64,000 nt of DNA from Thalassovita taeanensis (GTDB lineage Bacteria; Pseudomonadota; Alphaproteobacteria; Rhodobacterales; Rhodobacteraceae): NCBI RefSeq assembly GCF_900110775.1, contig NZ_FOEP01000002.1:186001-250000 (forward strand), given 5' to 3'. The position numbers and the translations under genes are program-made. The notes under the pieces were generated by a model, which saw nothing but the letters and a program-made list of their open reading frames with translations, was not told the origin of the DNA and did no database searches. Positions 43,643 to 52,924 of this stretch are shown piece by piece (position 1 is the first letter of the stretch; every line of letters begins with the position of its first letter).

Positions 43643-45344
43643 CCGCCACCTTCAGCGGCGGCTCGCCATATTGCACCAAGACCGCATCCAGCCCGATCTC
43701 CAGCTTGGCCCTGATCCGGTCCGGGTCCACCTCGCCCGACGCATTCTCGTCGTCCACAAACGACAGCGCCCGACGCCACTGGAACTCGGCCTCGCGCTTG
43801 CGCCCAACGGCCCACAGCACATCGCCCAGATGGTCGTTGACCACCGGATCGACCGGCATCAGCTCGGCTGCGCGCTCCATATGCCCGACAGCCTCGTCAT
43901 ACCGGCCCAGCCGGTACAGAACCCAGCCCAGCGAATCGATGATATAACCGCTGTCAGGATTGCCCGCCGCAGCGCGCTCGATCATCGCCAGCGCCTCGTC
44001 CAGCTTGACCTTTTGCTCGACCATCGAATAGCCCAGATAGTTCAGCACCTGCGGCTGATCCGGGTTCAACTCCAGCGCCATTCGGAAATCCGCCTCGGCT
44101 GCGGGCCATTCGTTCAGCCGCTCATGGCTGATCGCACGCGCATAATAGATGAACCACTGTTCGTTCTCGGGCTTTTCATACAGCCCCAGCGCCCGATCAT
44201 AGGCCCCCACCGCCGCATCATAGCGCTTCAGCTGCCGCATCAGATCGCCCAGCGTCACGTGCACGACCGGCAGGTCCCCATGGGTTTTCGCCAGCGATTC
44301 CAAGACCGTCACAGCCTCGTCCACCCGGTCTGACCGACGCAACGCCTCGGCCCGGCCCAGTTCAGCCGCATGGAAGGCAGCACTATCGCTCGGCACCCGC
44401 TGATAGGCCTCAACCGCCAGATCAAACCGCTCCAGATCGTCCAGAAGGCTGGCACTCAGCAGAACGGCGTCCGTATGATCGGGGCGAAGATATTCGGCAA
44501 CGCGGGCATACAGCAGCGTGTAATCCGCCCCGGCCTCGCTGTTCAGGGCTGCTGCCACCGAATAAAACACCTCGGCCACACCGTCCTGCGGGCCGCGCAT
44601 CATCGTGAACGGCAACGTCTTACCGCCCGCCAACGACGCCCGCAAAGCGCGCAAACCCGGATCCAGCTCGGACCCGAACAGCGCATCCACCAACGCAATC
44701 GCCTCGTCGCCACGCTCAAGCTGGCTCAGCATTTCAATCCGCGCAATCGCCCCGCGGCGGGTCATTTGCAGCGGCCCGCCAGCGTTTTCAGCGAAAATCG
44801 CCTCGGCCCCTTCAAAATCACCCACCGTCGCCAGCGCCAGCGCCTTGTGATACAGCGCAAAACCCGACAGGCCCCGCTCGTTGGCCACAGTGTCGAACGA
44901 CTCCAGCGCGCCCGACACGTCGCCCTGCCCCATCTGCGCCCAGGCCCCGGCAAGCCCATCCACCAACGGGCCAACACCGTGGTCACTCAGGATACGCTCC
45001 AGCACTGCCGCATATTTTCCGCTGGCGACCTCATCGGCCATCAGCACCATTTGCGCCACCTGACTGCGCAGCCCATCGGCTTCGATCTTGCGTGCAATGG
45101 GAATCGCCCGCGACAATTGCCCCAACGACAGCTGCGACAGCGTCGCTGCCTCCAGCAGTTGCGGATTGCCCGGATCACGCGCCAGCGCGCGGGTGTAATA
45201 CTCGGAGGCGGCCTGATAATCGGCCGTCATCCCGGCCTGACGCGCCGCCAGATAGGCTCCGGCAATGCCCTGCGCCTGTGCGCTTGGCGCCGCGACCGCT
45301 CCAACGGCCACGCAAAGTGCCAGCCCCAATATCCTGTTGCGCAT
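43629..45344 (-). CDS. Periplasmic tetratricopeptide-repeat protein
   Basis: 571 residues. The signal peptide [25 protein letters not shown] is followed by TPR helices throughout, clearest at residues 375-510 ([71 protein letters not shown]). It is expected to be a protein-binding scaffold in the periplasm or lipid-linked at the envelope. No enzyme domain is seen. It overlaps ispE by 14 nt, a pairing repeated in other alphaproteobacteria. It is separated from the ETF-QO gene by a terminator. Confidence 0.88.
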   Translation of the reverse strand: MRNRILGLALCVAVGAVAAPSAQAQGIAGAYLAARQAGMTADYQAASEYYTRALARDPGNPQLLEAATLSQLSLGQLSRAIPIARKIEADGLRSQVAQMVLMADEVASGKYAAVLERILSDHGVGPLVDGLAGAWAQMGQGDVSGALESFDTVANERGLSGFALYHKALALATVGDFEGAEAIFAENAGGPLQMTRRGAIARIEMLSQLERGDEAIALVDALFGSELDPGLRALRASLAGGKTLPFTMMRGPQDGVAEVFYSVAAALNSEAGADYTLLYARVAEYLRPDHTDAVLLSASLLDDLERFDLAVEAYQRVPSDSAAFHAAELGRAEALRRSDRVDEAVTVLESLAKTHGDLPVVHVTLGDLMRQLKRYDAAVGAYDRALGLYEKPENEQWFIYYARAISHERLNEWPAAEADFRMALELNPDQPQVLNYLGYSMVEQKVKLDEALAMIERAAAGNPDSGYIIDSLGWVLYRLGRYDEAVGHMERAAELMPVDPVVNDHLGDVLWAVGRKREAEFQWRRALSFVDDENASGEVDPDRIRAKLEIGLDAVLVQYGEPPLKVADDRN

Positions 45345-45439
45345 GTGTGCAGCCTCTCTTGCCCGCGTTCTTTGCCATGTAACCTAGCGTTCCCGCCAGC
45401 AAACGCAATGTCAGGCGGCAAAACATCGCCGCTCGATTG

Positions 45440-45476
45440 CAAAGCAAAAGGGGCCGCACGTTTTCCGTGCGACCCC
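45440..45476 (-). terminator. Terminator after the ETF-QO gene
   Basis: On the minus strand, GGGGTCGCACG and CGTGCGGCCCC pair with one mismatch around an AAAA-type loop, followed by TTTTGCTTTGC. It lies about 40 nt after the ETF-QO stop. Confidence 0.75.
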
Positions 45477-45513
45477 ATATGATACTGATGCAATCGCGAC
45501 CGCGTTGCGGGCG

Positions 45514-47160
45514 TTACATGTTGGGATAATTCGGCCCGTCGCCACCCTGCGGGGTGACCCAGTTGATGTTCTGGCTGGGGTCCTTGATATCGCAGGTCTT
45601 GCAATGCACGCAGTTCTGGAAGTTGATCACGAACCGCGGGTCCTTGCCCTCTTCGCGCACCACCTCATAAACGCCAGCCGGGCAATAGCGCTGCGCCGGT
45701 TCGTCAAACTTCGGCAGGTTGACCCCGATCGGCACCGACGAATCTTTCAGCTGCAAATGGCATGGCTGATTTTCTTCGTGATTGGTCATGCTGAAGGACA
45801 CGTTTGTCAGCCTGTCAAAGCTCAGCTTACCATCGGGCTTCGGATACTCGATAACCTTATAATCCGCCGCCAGCCCGGTCGCTGCGGCATCGGTCTTGCC
45901 ATGTTTCAGCGTGCCCAGCAACGAGAACCCAAAGGTGTTGGTCCACATGTCGAACCCGCCAACCGCAAGGCTGGGCATCAGGCCAAACTTCGACCACAGC
46001 GGTTTGACATTGCGCACCTTTTTCAGGTCCTTGCCAATGGCGCCACCGCGCACATCCGCCTCGTAATCCGGCAGCTCATCGCCGCTGCGCCCGGCCTGAA
46101 TCGCCGCAAACGCCGCCTCGGCCGCCGCCTTGCCCGACAGCATCGCATTATGGTTGCCCTTGATGCGCGGCACGTTGACCATGCCCACCGAACAGCCCAG
46201 CAACGCACCGCCCGGGAAAGTCATCTTTGGCATTGACTGAATCCCACCCTCGGAAATCGCCCGCGCGCCATAGGCCACGCGCTTGCCGCCTTCCAGCAGC
46301 TTGGCAACCATCGGGTGGTGCTTGAACCGCTGGAATTCCATATACGGGAACAGATGCGGGTTTTTATAGTTCAAATGAACCACAAACCCGATGAAAATCT
46401 GATTGTTTTCCATGTGATAGATGAAAGACCCGCCCCCGGCATTGCCGCCCAAAGGCCAGCCCATCGTGTGCGAAACCGTGCCCTCGCTGTGCTTGGCGGG
46501 GTCGATTTCCCAGATCTCTTTCATGCCAAGGCCGAATTTCTGCGGCTCTTTCCCGGCACTCAGGTCGTACTTGGCGATCACTTCCTTGGACAGCGACCCG
46601 CGCACCCCCTCGGACAGGAACACATATTTGCCAAGCAGCTCCATCCCCGGCTCATACCCATCGCCGGGCGTGCCATCGGGGTTCTTGCCGAACTCGCCGG
46701 CCACAACGCCCTTAACTTCGCCATTCTCGCCATAGATCAGTTCCGAACACGACATGCCGGGGAAAATCTCAACGCCCAGCTCTTCGGCCTGCTCGGCCAT
46801 CCAGCGACAGACATTCGCCATCGACACGATGTAATTGCCGTGGTTGTTCATCAGCGGCGGCATCGGCCAGTTCGGCACCCGAAGCTTGCCGGCCTCGCCC
46901 AGAACATAGAAGTTGTCTTTCTTCACCGGCACGTTCAGCGGCGCGCCTTTTTCTTTCCAATCGGGCATCAATGCGTCAAGCCCGCAGGGGTCCAGAACCG
47001 CGCCCGACAGAATATGCGCGCCCACTTCCGAGCCCTTCTCCAGAACAACAACGTTCACGTCAGCATCCAGTTGCTTCAGGCGGATCGCCGCAGACAGGCC
47101 GGCCGGGCCAGCCCCCACGATGACCACATCATATTCCATTGCTTCCCGTTCAACCAACAT
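45514..47160 (-). CDS. Electron transfer flavoprotein-ubiquinone oxidoreductase
   Basis: 548 residues. The FAD fold VVIVGAGPAGLSAAIRL is at the N-terminus, the quinone/FAD region has EGVRGSLSKEVI, and the 4Fe-4S ligands are in YCPAGVYEV and NCVHCKTCDIKDPSQNI near the C-terminus. It passes electrons from ETF, reduced by acyl-CoA and related dehydrogenases, to ubiquinone at the membrane. AGGAGG lies 7 nt before the ATG at 47160, which fixes the start. It may serve the acyl-CoA dehydrogenase encoded at 53968. Confidence 0.96.
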   Translation of the reverse strand: MLVEREAMEYDVVIVGAGPAGLSAAIRLKQLDADVNVVVLEKGSEVGAHILSGAVLDPCGLDALMPDWKEKGAPLNVPVKKDNFYVLGEAGKLRVPNWPMPPLMNNHGNYIVSMANVCRWMAEQAEELGVEIFPGMSCSELIYGENGEVKGVVAGEFGKNPDGTPGDGYEPGMELLGKYVFLSEGVRGSLSKEVIAKYDLSAGKEPQKFGLGMKEIWEIDPAKHSEGTVSHTMGWPLGGNAGGGSFIYHMENNQIFIGFVVHLNYKNPHLFPYMEFQRFKHHPMVAKLLEGGKRVAYGARAISEGGIQSMPKMTFPGGALLGCSVGMVNVPRIKGNHNAMLSGKAAAEAAFAAIQAGRSGDELPDYEADVRGGAIGKDLKKVRNVKPLWSKFGLMPSLAVGGFDMWTNTFGFSLLGTLKHGKTDAAATGLAADYKVIEYPKPDGKLSFDRLTNVSFSMTNHEENQPCHLQLKDSSVPIGVNLPKFDEPAQRYCPAGVYEVVREEGKDPRFVINFQNCVHCKTCDIKDPSQNINWVTPQGGDGPNYPNM

Positions 47161-47269
47161 GGGTGGCCCTCCTCTGGATCACGTACGTAAGATAATTTCG
47201 TCAGTGGTTACCGCGCTGCAGCATTGCACGTCAATCACAACACAGCGTAAAAACACACTCTTGCAAGGC

Positions 47270-47749
47270 TCAATCGCCCGTGTCTGGCGCATCGCCCATA
47301 AGATAACGCGGCCCCGGCCCCTTGCGATGGGCCGCGTCCGCATGGTTATAAAGCGAACATTTGGGCAAGGACAAGCACCCGCATCCGATACAGCCATCCA
47401 GATCATCGCGCAGCTTTTCCAACGTGGTGATCCGCGCATCCAGCGCCGCGCGGAACTGCTGCGATATCCGCGCCCAATCTGCGGGGGTCGGTGTCCGCCC
47501 ATCAGGCAGCCGGTCCAGCTCTTTGCGGATCTCGGCGATGGAAAAACCGAACTTCTGCGCGATCATCACGAAGGACAGCCGCCGAATATCTGATCGCTGA
47601 AACCGCCGCTGTCCGCCCGCATTGCGCCAGGCTTTGACCAACCCCTGCGCCTCGTAATACCGGATTGCCGACACCGCCAGCCCCGTCCGTTCAGACAACG
47701 CCCCGATTGGCAGGCCAGAAGATGCGCGTAACTGATTGTTATTGCTCAC
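47270..47749 (-). CDS. soxR: Redox-sensitive MerR-family regulator SoxR
   Basis: 159 residues. The N-terminal helix-turn-helix reads LPIGALSERTGLAVSAIRYYEAQGLV, a dimerisation coiled coil follows, and CIGCGCLSLPKC holds the four cysteines of the 2Fe-2S cluster. SoxR is activated by redox-cycling compounds. It is divergent from a VOC gene; the 77-nt gap holds a promoter with a 19-nt spacer, the layout MerR regulators need. In non-enteric bacteria SoxR usually controls a few local genes rather than soxS. Confidence 0.93.
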   Translation of the reverse strand: MSNNNQLRASSGLPIGALSERTGLAVSAIRYYEAQGLVKAWRNAGGQRRFQRSDIRRLSFVMIAQKFGFSIAEIRKELDRLPDGRTPTPADWARISQQFRAALDARITTLEKLRDDLDGCIGCGCLSLPKCSLYNHADAAHRKGPGPRYLMGDAPDTGD

Positions 47750-47759
47750 TTCAAAATCC

Positions 47760-47790
47760 TTGACCTAAAGTTAGGTTTAGAAACTACCCT
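47760..47790 (+). promoter_or_regulatory. MerR-type promoter with dyad, SoxR target
   Basis: TTGACC (47760-47765), 19-nt spacer, TACCCT (47785-47790). The spacer's start and -35 overlap the dyad ACCTAA-AG-TTAGGT (47763-47776). This is the expected geometry for SoxR activation of the VOC gene at 47827. Confidence 0.7.
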
Positions 47791-47826
47791 GAACCCACAT
47801 TCCAATTCAACTGCAAAGGACACATC

Positions 47827-48210
47827 ATGCAGGCGCAACTTGAACATGCCAACTTCACCGTCTCTGACCCGCAGGCCACCGCCGCCTGGCTGTGCGAAAT
47901 TTTCGGCTGGCACATCCGTTGGCAAGGCCCGGCGATGCAGACCGGGCACACCGTACATGTGGGCACCGACAGCGGCTATCTGGCCCTGTTCAGCCCCGGC
48001 ACCCCTGACGCAGGCGCGCAATCCAGTTATCAAACCGTGGGCGGGCTGAACCATGTGGCCGTCACCGTGCCCGACCTGACCGAGGCCGAAGCACGCGTCA
48101 AACGCGCCGGTTTCAGCCCCAAAAACCACGCCGATTATGAACCCGGCAAGCGGTTTTACTTCCACGATCACGATGGAATTGAATTCGAGGTCGTTTCCTA
48201 TGCAGCCTGA
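47827..48210 (+). CDS. VOC-family protein under SoxR control
   Basis: 127 residues of glyoxalase/bleomycin-resistance fold: [24 protein letters not shown] with the first metal ligand region, [25 protein letters not shown], then [15 protein letters not shown] whose Glu is the usual last ligand. AAAGGA stands ahead of the ATG. It is divergent from soxR and has a SoxR-type promoter, so it probably handles an electrophile or redox-active compound. The exact substrate is unknown. greA follows 146 nt later, perhaps with its own promoter. Confidence 0.85.
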   Translation: MQAQLEHANFTVSDPQATAAWLCEIFGWHIRWQGPAMQTGHTVHVGTDSGYLALFSPGTPDAGAQSSYQTVGGLNHVAVTVPDLTEAEARVKRAGFSPKNHADYEPGKRFYFHDHDGIEFEVVSYAA

Positions 48211-48356
48211 CCTGCGGGCACCACAGGCGGCAATTCGCGCTTCGCCCATATAGGTATCTCTTGCATTGTCCCCCTGCTTTAGGTCAGGTATTTCAACTTA
48301 TGAAATCAAAACGGTGGGTGCCCTGCGCCCGCCGTTCGTGTTGTGGAAGAGGGCTA

Positions 48357-48827
48357 ATGGAAAAAATACCAATGACACGCGCAGGCCACACCGCGCTCGA
48401 AGTCGAACTGAAGCAACTGAAGTCCGTCGAGCGTCCGGCCATCATCAAGGCCATCGCAGAAGCGCGCGAGCATGGCGACCTGTCGGAAAATGCCGAATAT
48501 CACTCGGCCCGTGAAAAACAAAGCTTCATCGAAGGCCGCGTCAAGGAACTGGAAGGCGTCATCTCGCTGGCCGAGGTGATCGACCCCAAAAACCTGTCCG
48601 GGGCGATCAAATTCGGGGCCACCGTCACTTTGGTTGACGAGGATACCGAAGAAGAAAAAACGTGGCAGATCGTCGGCGAGCACGAAGCCAATATCGAAAA
48701 AGGCCTGCTGAACATCAAATCGCCCATCGCCCGCGCCCTGATCGGCAAAGACGAAGGCGACAGCGTCGAGGTCAACACCCCCGGCGGACGGCGCTCGTAT
48801 GAGGTGATCAAGATCACCTATTCCTGA
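48357..48827 (+). CDS. greA: Transcription elongation factor GreA
   Basis: 156 residues. The N-terminal coiled coil has [35 protein letters not shown] with the acidic tip residues, and the C-terminal FKBP-like domain has [29 protein letters not shown]. It rescues stalled RNA polymerase by stimulating transcript cleavage. The ATG at 48357 follows AGAGGG; a longer upstream frame is not supported. The membrane protein gene follows 18 nt later. Confidence 0.96.
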   Translation: MEKIPMTRAGHTALEVELKQLKSVERPAIIKAIAEAREHGDLSENAEYHSAREKQSFIEGRVKELEGVISLAEVIDPKNLSGAIKFGATVTLVDEDTEEEKTWQIVGEHEANIEKGLLNIKSPIARALIGKDEGDSVEVNTPGGRRSYEVIKITYS

Positions 48828-48845
48828 TAGCGGACGGAACCAGAC

Positions 48846-49868
48846 ATGGCCGAAAAGCACGACAGCCGACCGACCCCTTTGGGCATCTACGACAAGCCCA
48901 CAAAGGTCACAGTGACGGCAATCGAAATCATTGCGGCGCTGCTCAGCGTGCTTTGGCTGCTCGGCGCGGCTGTGTTTTTTCTGACGCTGGATGCCCCCCC
49001 GTCACCAGAGACCGAGCCCGGCGGGCTGCGGTTTCTGATGACGATGCTGGCGATTTTCCTGCCGGTCGCAATGATCTGGGTCGGGGCCACCGCCGCCCGC
49101 TCCAGCCGGGTCATGCGCGAGGAAAGCGCAAGGCTTCAGGCCGCGATTGACGGGATCCGGCAGGCGTATGTTGCGCAAAACCAGGGGCACGGCCCCGCCG
49201 CCGAACCGTCGGTCGCACGCAAGCTCGACGAGATCGCGGCCGCGCAGCGCAAGACCGAAACCGCAATCGCCACGTTCACCTCCTCGCGAGAGCGCCCTTT
49301 GGCGATCCGTCCGGCCGCCAAATCGTCGGCCGACAACGCGGCAGCCGACCATCAGGCCGCCCTGCCCCTTGGCACCCCAGCCGAAGAACTCGGCCCACCG
49401 CTACAGCGGGCTGATTTCATCCGCGCGATGAACTTTCCTGAAACGGCCGAGGATGAGGAAGGCTTTGCCGCCCTGCGCAAGGCCCTCAAGGACCGGCAGG
49501 CCGCACAGCTTATTCAGGCCAGTCAGGACATTCTGACCCTGCTGTCGCAGGACGGCATTTACATGGATGACCTGCGCCCCGACATGGCCCGCCCCGAGGT
49601 CTGGCGCCGCTTCGCATCTGGCGAGCGTGGGCGCGCCGTGGCTGCCCTTGGTGGCATCCGCGATCGCAGTTCGCTGGCGCTGACCGCCGGGCGGATGAAA
49701 CAAGACCCGATTTTCCGCGACGCCGCGCATCATTTCCTGCGCCGGTTCGACAAGATGTTCGCCGAGTTCGAAGCCACCGCTTCGGACAGCGAAATTTCTG
49801 ACCTGTCCGACACCCGTACCGCCCGCGCCTTCATGCTGCTGGGGCGTGTCGCCGGGATCTTCGACTAA
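48846..49868 (+). CDS. Two-helix membrane protein, unknown
   Basis: 340 residues: two membrane helices near the N-terminus (about 24-47 and 62-83), then a stretch with coiled-coil character (residues 85-145), a Pro/Ala linker, and a helical C-terminal domain beginning RADFIRAMNFPETAEDEEGFAALRKAL. I do not recognise a family beyond the similarity of layout to hypothetical proteins next to greA in related genomes. It is in the same direction as greA and likely co-transcribed. Its stop overlaps the end of the minus-strand mobA by 4 nt. Confidence 0.75.
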   Translation: MAEKHDSRPTPLGIYDKPTKVTVTAIEIIAALLSVLWLLGAAVFFLTLDAPPSPETEPGGLRFLMTMLAIFLPVAMIWVGATAARSSRVMREESARLQAAIDGIRQAYVAQNQGHGPAAEPSVARKLDEIAAAQRKTETAIATFTSSRERPLAIRPAAKSSADNAAADHQAALPLGTPAEELGPPLQRADFIRAMNFPETAEDEEGFAALRKALKDRQAAQLIQASQDILTLLSQDGIYMDDLRPDMARPEVWRRFASGERGRAVAALGGIRDRSSLALTAGRMKQDPIFRDAAHHFLRRFDKMFAEFEATASDSEISDLSDTRTARAFMLLGRVAGIFD

Positions 49869-50446
49869 ACCCGCGCGGCCGCTTTCGCCAGATCTTCGGG
49901 CGTGTTGATGTTGAAAAACGCCGTTTCCGCCTCCGGTTCGCTGAACGGCGCGTGTGCCGCGCCCATGGCATCGCACAATTCCAACACCCTGCGCGTGCCG
50001 CCAAGCACCGCCTCGCGCACCTCCCCCCTCCGCGCCACGGGCCATAGCGCAAAGGTCGGATGCACCCGTTCAGCAACCGCCACCGCCAACCCGCCGTTCC
50101 CCGCCAACAACAGCCGTGGCACCAGATCGCAGGGAAAAAACGGCGTGTCCGCCGCCACCGTCACAATCGCGTCGAATCCACAACCTGCGGCCCAGTCCAG
50201 CCCGGCCAGCACCCCGGCCAGTGGCCCCGCATCCGCGACCCCATCCGCCAGAACCGGCAGGCCAAACCCCGCGAACCGCGCCGCATCGCCATTGGCATTC
50301 AACGCCACCTTGGCAACCTGCGGCTCCAGTCGCGCCACCACCTGATCCAGAACCACACCACCGCCCAGCGGCAGCAGGCATTTGTCGCCACCGCCCATGC
50401 GCCGCGCATTGCCGCCTGCCAGAATAACCCCTGCCGGTTGTTTCAT
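49865..50446 (-). CDS. mobA: Molybdenum cofactor guanylyltransferase
   Basis: 193 residues, nucleotidyltransferase fold. GVILAGGNARRMGGGDKCLLPLGG is the GTP-binding start and VTVAADTPFFP the metal-binding Asp region. It adds GMP to molybdopterin to make the MGD cofactor of DMSO-reductase-type enzymes. The ATG at 50446 has GAGGTG upstream; a GTG three codons earlier is less likely. It overlaps the convergent upstream gene by 4 nt. A second cofactor gene, moaB, lies at 63.3 kb but not adjacent. Confidence 0.93.
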   Translation of the reverse strand: MKQPAGVILAGGNARRMGGGDKCLLPLGGGVVLDQVVARLEPQVAKVALNANGDAARFAGFGLPVLADGVADAGPLAGVLAGLDWAAGCGFDAIVTVAADTPFFPCDLVPRLLLAGNGGLAVAVAERVHPTFALWPVARRGEVREAVLGGTRRVLELCDAMGAAHAPFSEPEAETAFFNINTPEDLAKAAARV

Positions 50447-50519
50447 TTCGCCCACCTCAATTGCATCCCCCTGCTTTCGCAGATACGTCTGGTGCTGCGC
50501 AACTGTTCAAAGCCCTGCA

Positions 50520-51239
50520 ATGTCCGACACCCACACAAATTCAACCTACTGGCAAGGCGTCCGCGACTCGCTGCCGTTTTTGCTGGTTATATCGCCCTTC
50601 GGCATCCTGTTCGGTGTCGTCGCGACCGAAGCTGGCCTGAACCTGCTCGAAACCATGAGCTTTTCCATCGTCGTCATCGCAGGCGCCGCGCAATTCACTG
50701 CGCTTCAGCTGATGAGCGAACACGCCCCAACCTTTGTTGTGCTGGCCTCGGCACTGGCGGTCAACCTGCGCATGGCGATGTATTCCGCCTCGCTGACCCC
50801 GCATCTGGGCGCAGCCCCGCTGTGGCAACGGGCTTTAATCGCTTATTTCACCGTCGACCAAAGCTATGCCTGCTCAATCACCGCCTACGAAAACAATCCA
50901 GGCTGGAGCACCCGCCAAAAGGTGGCGTATTTCTTTGGCACCGTCACATCGGTCTGCCCGGCGTGGTATGTGATGACCTATGTCGGGGCGATGATCGGCA
51001 CTGCGATCCCGCCCGAACTGGCGCTGGATTTCGCTGTGCCCATCACCTTCATCGCCATTGTTGCCCCGATGCTGCGCACCCCGGCCCACCGGGCCGCCGC
51101 GGCCACCTCGGTCGTGCTGGCGTTGGTCTTCAGCTTCATCCCCTACAACCTCGGCCTGATGGTCGCCGGAGTGGGCGGCATGATGGCCGGCGCGCGGGTC
51201 GAGCTTTGGCAAAACCGCAAAGAGCAAGAGGTCGCATAA
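50520..51239 (+). CDS. azlC: Branched-chain amino-acid exporter, large subunit AzlC
   Basis: 239 residues, five membrane helices (about 17-40, 47-70, 130-155, 160-182, 190-210). GVRDSLPFLLVISPFGILFG and VVIAGAAQFTALQL are typical AzlC stretches. It pairs with AzlD to export branched-chain amino acids. The start at 50520 is ATG after a modest ribosome site; an earlier start lies in the mobA-antisense region. Its TAA overlaps the azlD ATG (TAATG). Confidence 0.9.
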   Translation: MSDTHTNSTYWQGVRDSLPFLLVISPFGILFGVVATEAGLNLLETMSFSIVVIAGAAQFTALQLMSEHAPTFVVLASALAVNLRMAMYSASLTPHLGAAPLWQRALIAYFTVDQSYACSITAYENNPGWSTRQKVAYFFGTVTSVCPAWYVMTYVGAMIGTAIPPELALDFAVPITFIAIVAPMLRTPAHRAAAATSVVLALVFSFIPYNLGLMVAGVGGMMAGARVELWQNRKEQEVA

Positions 51240-51571
51240 TGGACGGGATCGACAAAACAACCCTCTGGACCGTGATCATCCTGCTGGGCTTGGGCAGCTT
51301 CGGTTTGCGCTTTGTCTTCACCGGGATCATCGGCGACCGGTCGATGCCCGAATGGGTCCTGCGCCACCTGCGCTATACCGCCGTGGCGGTTCTGCCGGGA
51401 CTGGTGGCACCGCTCGTGGTCTGGCCCGCGGCCACGCAAGGCCAGATTGACCCACCGCGCGTGATTGCGGCGCTCGTCACGCTGGGGGTCGGGTATTTCA
51501 CGAAAAACGTGCTGGCCGCCATCGGCTTGGGGGCGTGCAGCCTTTACGCGGCGCTCTATCTGTTCGGCTGA
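51239..51571 (+). CDS. azlD: Branched-chain amino-acid exporter, small subunit AzlD
   Basis: 110 residues with four membrane helices; LRFVFTGIIGDRSMPEWVLRHLRYTAVAVLPGLV is the AzlD core. Translation is coupled to azlC by a TAATG overlap. It converges on the minus-strand lipoprotein gene 8 nt later, too short for a separate terminator. Confidence 0.9.
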   Translation: MDGIDKTTLWTVIILLGLGSFGLRFVFTGIIGDRSMPEWVLRHLRYTAVAVLPGLVAPLVVWPAATQGQIDPPRVIAALVTLGVGYFTKNVLAAIGLGACSLYAALYLFG

Positions 51572-51579
51572 TCCGCGCG

Positions 51580-52197
51580 TCAGGAGGCCGAGGCCGCTTT
51601 GACCGGATCATACTCGCGCAGCGCCTTGAACCGGTCTTCGTCGTCATATTCATACAGGCTGCGGGTGCTGACAGTCGGCACTTCGCCAAACTGCGCTGAC
51701 AGCGCATTCGGAAACATGGTGCGCCGGACATTCAGCCCCGGCAGCTGGCTCAGGATCGCCGAGGTGCTTTGCGCGCACATCGCATCAGGCACTTCGCCGT
51801 ACCCCTGCGCCAGCTGAAGCGCCTGCTCCGCCACTTCGGGCGAGACCTGAAGCCGCTGCACCACGACGTGATAGGTCTTGCGCGCATGGAACCGGGTATA
51901 CACGTCTTCGACGTAGGGGGTGACGTTATAAACCACGTCATCGCGCGCCACGATCGCCTTGTCCCGGAATGACCCGGCAGGATCAAAAATGACCCGCTGG
52001 CTGCCATTGATCATCAGCGCCGAATGCGCGCCCGATCCGGTCGAGTTGCTGACCATTGTAAACAGGGTCAGCTCTGGCGGCCCGTCATAACGGTATGCTG
52101 AACGCGCCACCGCTTCATCTGTTACGGGCGGGTCGTGTTTGACCGCGCAGCCTGCGGTAACGGAAAGCGCAAACAACGTCAGAACCAATTTACGCAT
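51580..52197 (-). CDS. Lipoprotein of unknown function
   Basis: 205 residues. The signal MRKLVLTLFALSVTAGC ends in a lipobox with lipidated Cys17. The mature part has GSGAHSALMINGSQRVIFDPAGSF and later YGEVPDAMCAQSTSAILSQL, which recall small papain-like or LRAT-like folds (His and Cys at about residues 59 and 145), but no family is assigned. It should be anchored in the envelope. It is the last of a run of small minus-strand genes (aa3 subunit IV, DUF6173). The ATG at 52197 is used as the shortest start that gives a clean signal. Confidence 0.75.
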   Translation of the reverse strand: MRKLVLTLFALSVTAGCAVKHDPPVTDEAVARSAYRYDGPPELTLFTMVSNSTGSGAHSALMINGSQRVIFDPAGSFRDKAIVARDDVVYNVTPYVEDVYTRFHARKTYHVVVQRLQVSPEVAEQALQLAQGYGEVPDAMCAQSTSAILSQLPGLNVRRTMFPNALSAQFGEVPTVSTRSLYEYDDEDRFKALREYDPVKAASAS

Positions 52198-52240
52198 ACC
52201 GAACCCTTCCGTCACACAGCCCCGAAACAGGGCGGCGATG

Positions 52241-52375
52241 TTAGCCGCCGACCAGAGCCATGAAAAGCAGAACGCAGATGATGGCGATGACCGATTTCGT
52301 CACAAAGCTGACGAACCCGTCAAAGGTTTCTTCCTGAACTGTGGTATCCATGTTGCCGTGCTTGTGATCCGCCAT
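52241..52375 (-). CDS. aa3-type cytochrome c oxidase subunit IV
   Basis: 44 residues, MADHKHGNMDTTVQEETFDG then FVSFVTKSVIAIICVLLFMALVGG: a short polar N-terminus and one C-terminal membrane helix, the pattern of the bacterial aa3 oxidase small subunit (COX4_pro_2). It packs against the large subunits in Paracoccus-type oxidase and is not essential for catalysis. AAGGA lies 7-8 nt before the ATG at 52375. No other oxidase subunit is near, so it is encoded away from the main cox genes, as is common for it. Confidence 0.88.
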   Translation of the reverse strand: MADHKHGNMDTTVQEETFDGFVSFVTKSVIAIICVLLFMALVGG

Positions 52376-52468
52376 TTTGCGTTCCTTCATATTGCATGTT
52401 TGCCTGCTGATTAGCGGATTTTTTCGGCCCTGTCACCACGACAAAACCAACCCACCCGCGCCGTAAGA

Positions 52469-52921
52469 TCAGGTTGTTGCCAGATCCGCCGCCAGCCGAA
52501 AGCCGATCCGCTTGGGGGCCTCTTGCTTGACCGTTTTTGGCAAGGCCCGCAGAATCACGCTCAGCTGGCTGACATGCTGAATAAGCTGGGTCTTTGCCCC
52601 ACTTGCGTCGCTGCCATAAAACGTCACGATATCGGGGTCGAAATATCCCATCCCCTCGATCCGCAGCACACCGGCATCGCCGCCGACAAAGCCCATGGCG
52701 ATCTCGTGCTCGCTGTCCAACTGCTGTTCGAAGCTCTGGATATACAGCACCAGCCGTTCATAGGCCCATTCCGCCGGGCTTTTCTGCGTCACCGGCTTGG
52801 CCGTGACCTCGGCGGGCACCTCGGTGTTGCAGGGCATGTCAGGGTCGGAATGCACCTCGTGACGGCGCGGCAGCGCATCCAGTTCATACGCCTCCGCCGA
52901 GGTCGAGATCATGTTGTCCAT
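52469..52921 (-). CDS. DUF6173-type protein
   Basis: 150 residues. An N-terminal Pro/Glu-rich tail (to about residue 50) leads into a compact domain: KSPAEWAYERLVLYIQSFEQQLDSEHEIAMGFVGGDAGVLRIEGMGYFDPDIVTFYG, then KTQLIQHVSQLSVILRALPK. I associate this with the uncharacterised DUF6173 family found in Rhodobacterales, from memory and without a search. There is no signal peptide. It starts 3 nt before the end of the metallo-hydrolase gene upstream, so it is probably in the same transcript. Confidence 0.7.
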   Translation of the reverse strand: MDNMISTSAEAYELDALPRRHEVHSDPDMPCNTEVPAEVTAKPVTQKSPAEWAYERLVLYIQSFEQQLDSEHEIAMGFVGGDAGVLRIEGMGYFDPDIVTFYGSDASGAKTQLIQHVSQLSVILRALPKTVKQEAPKRIGFRLAADLATT

Positions 52922-52924
52922 CGC

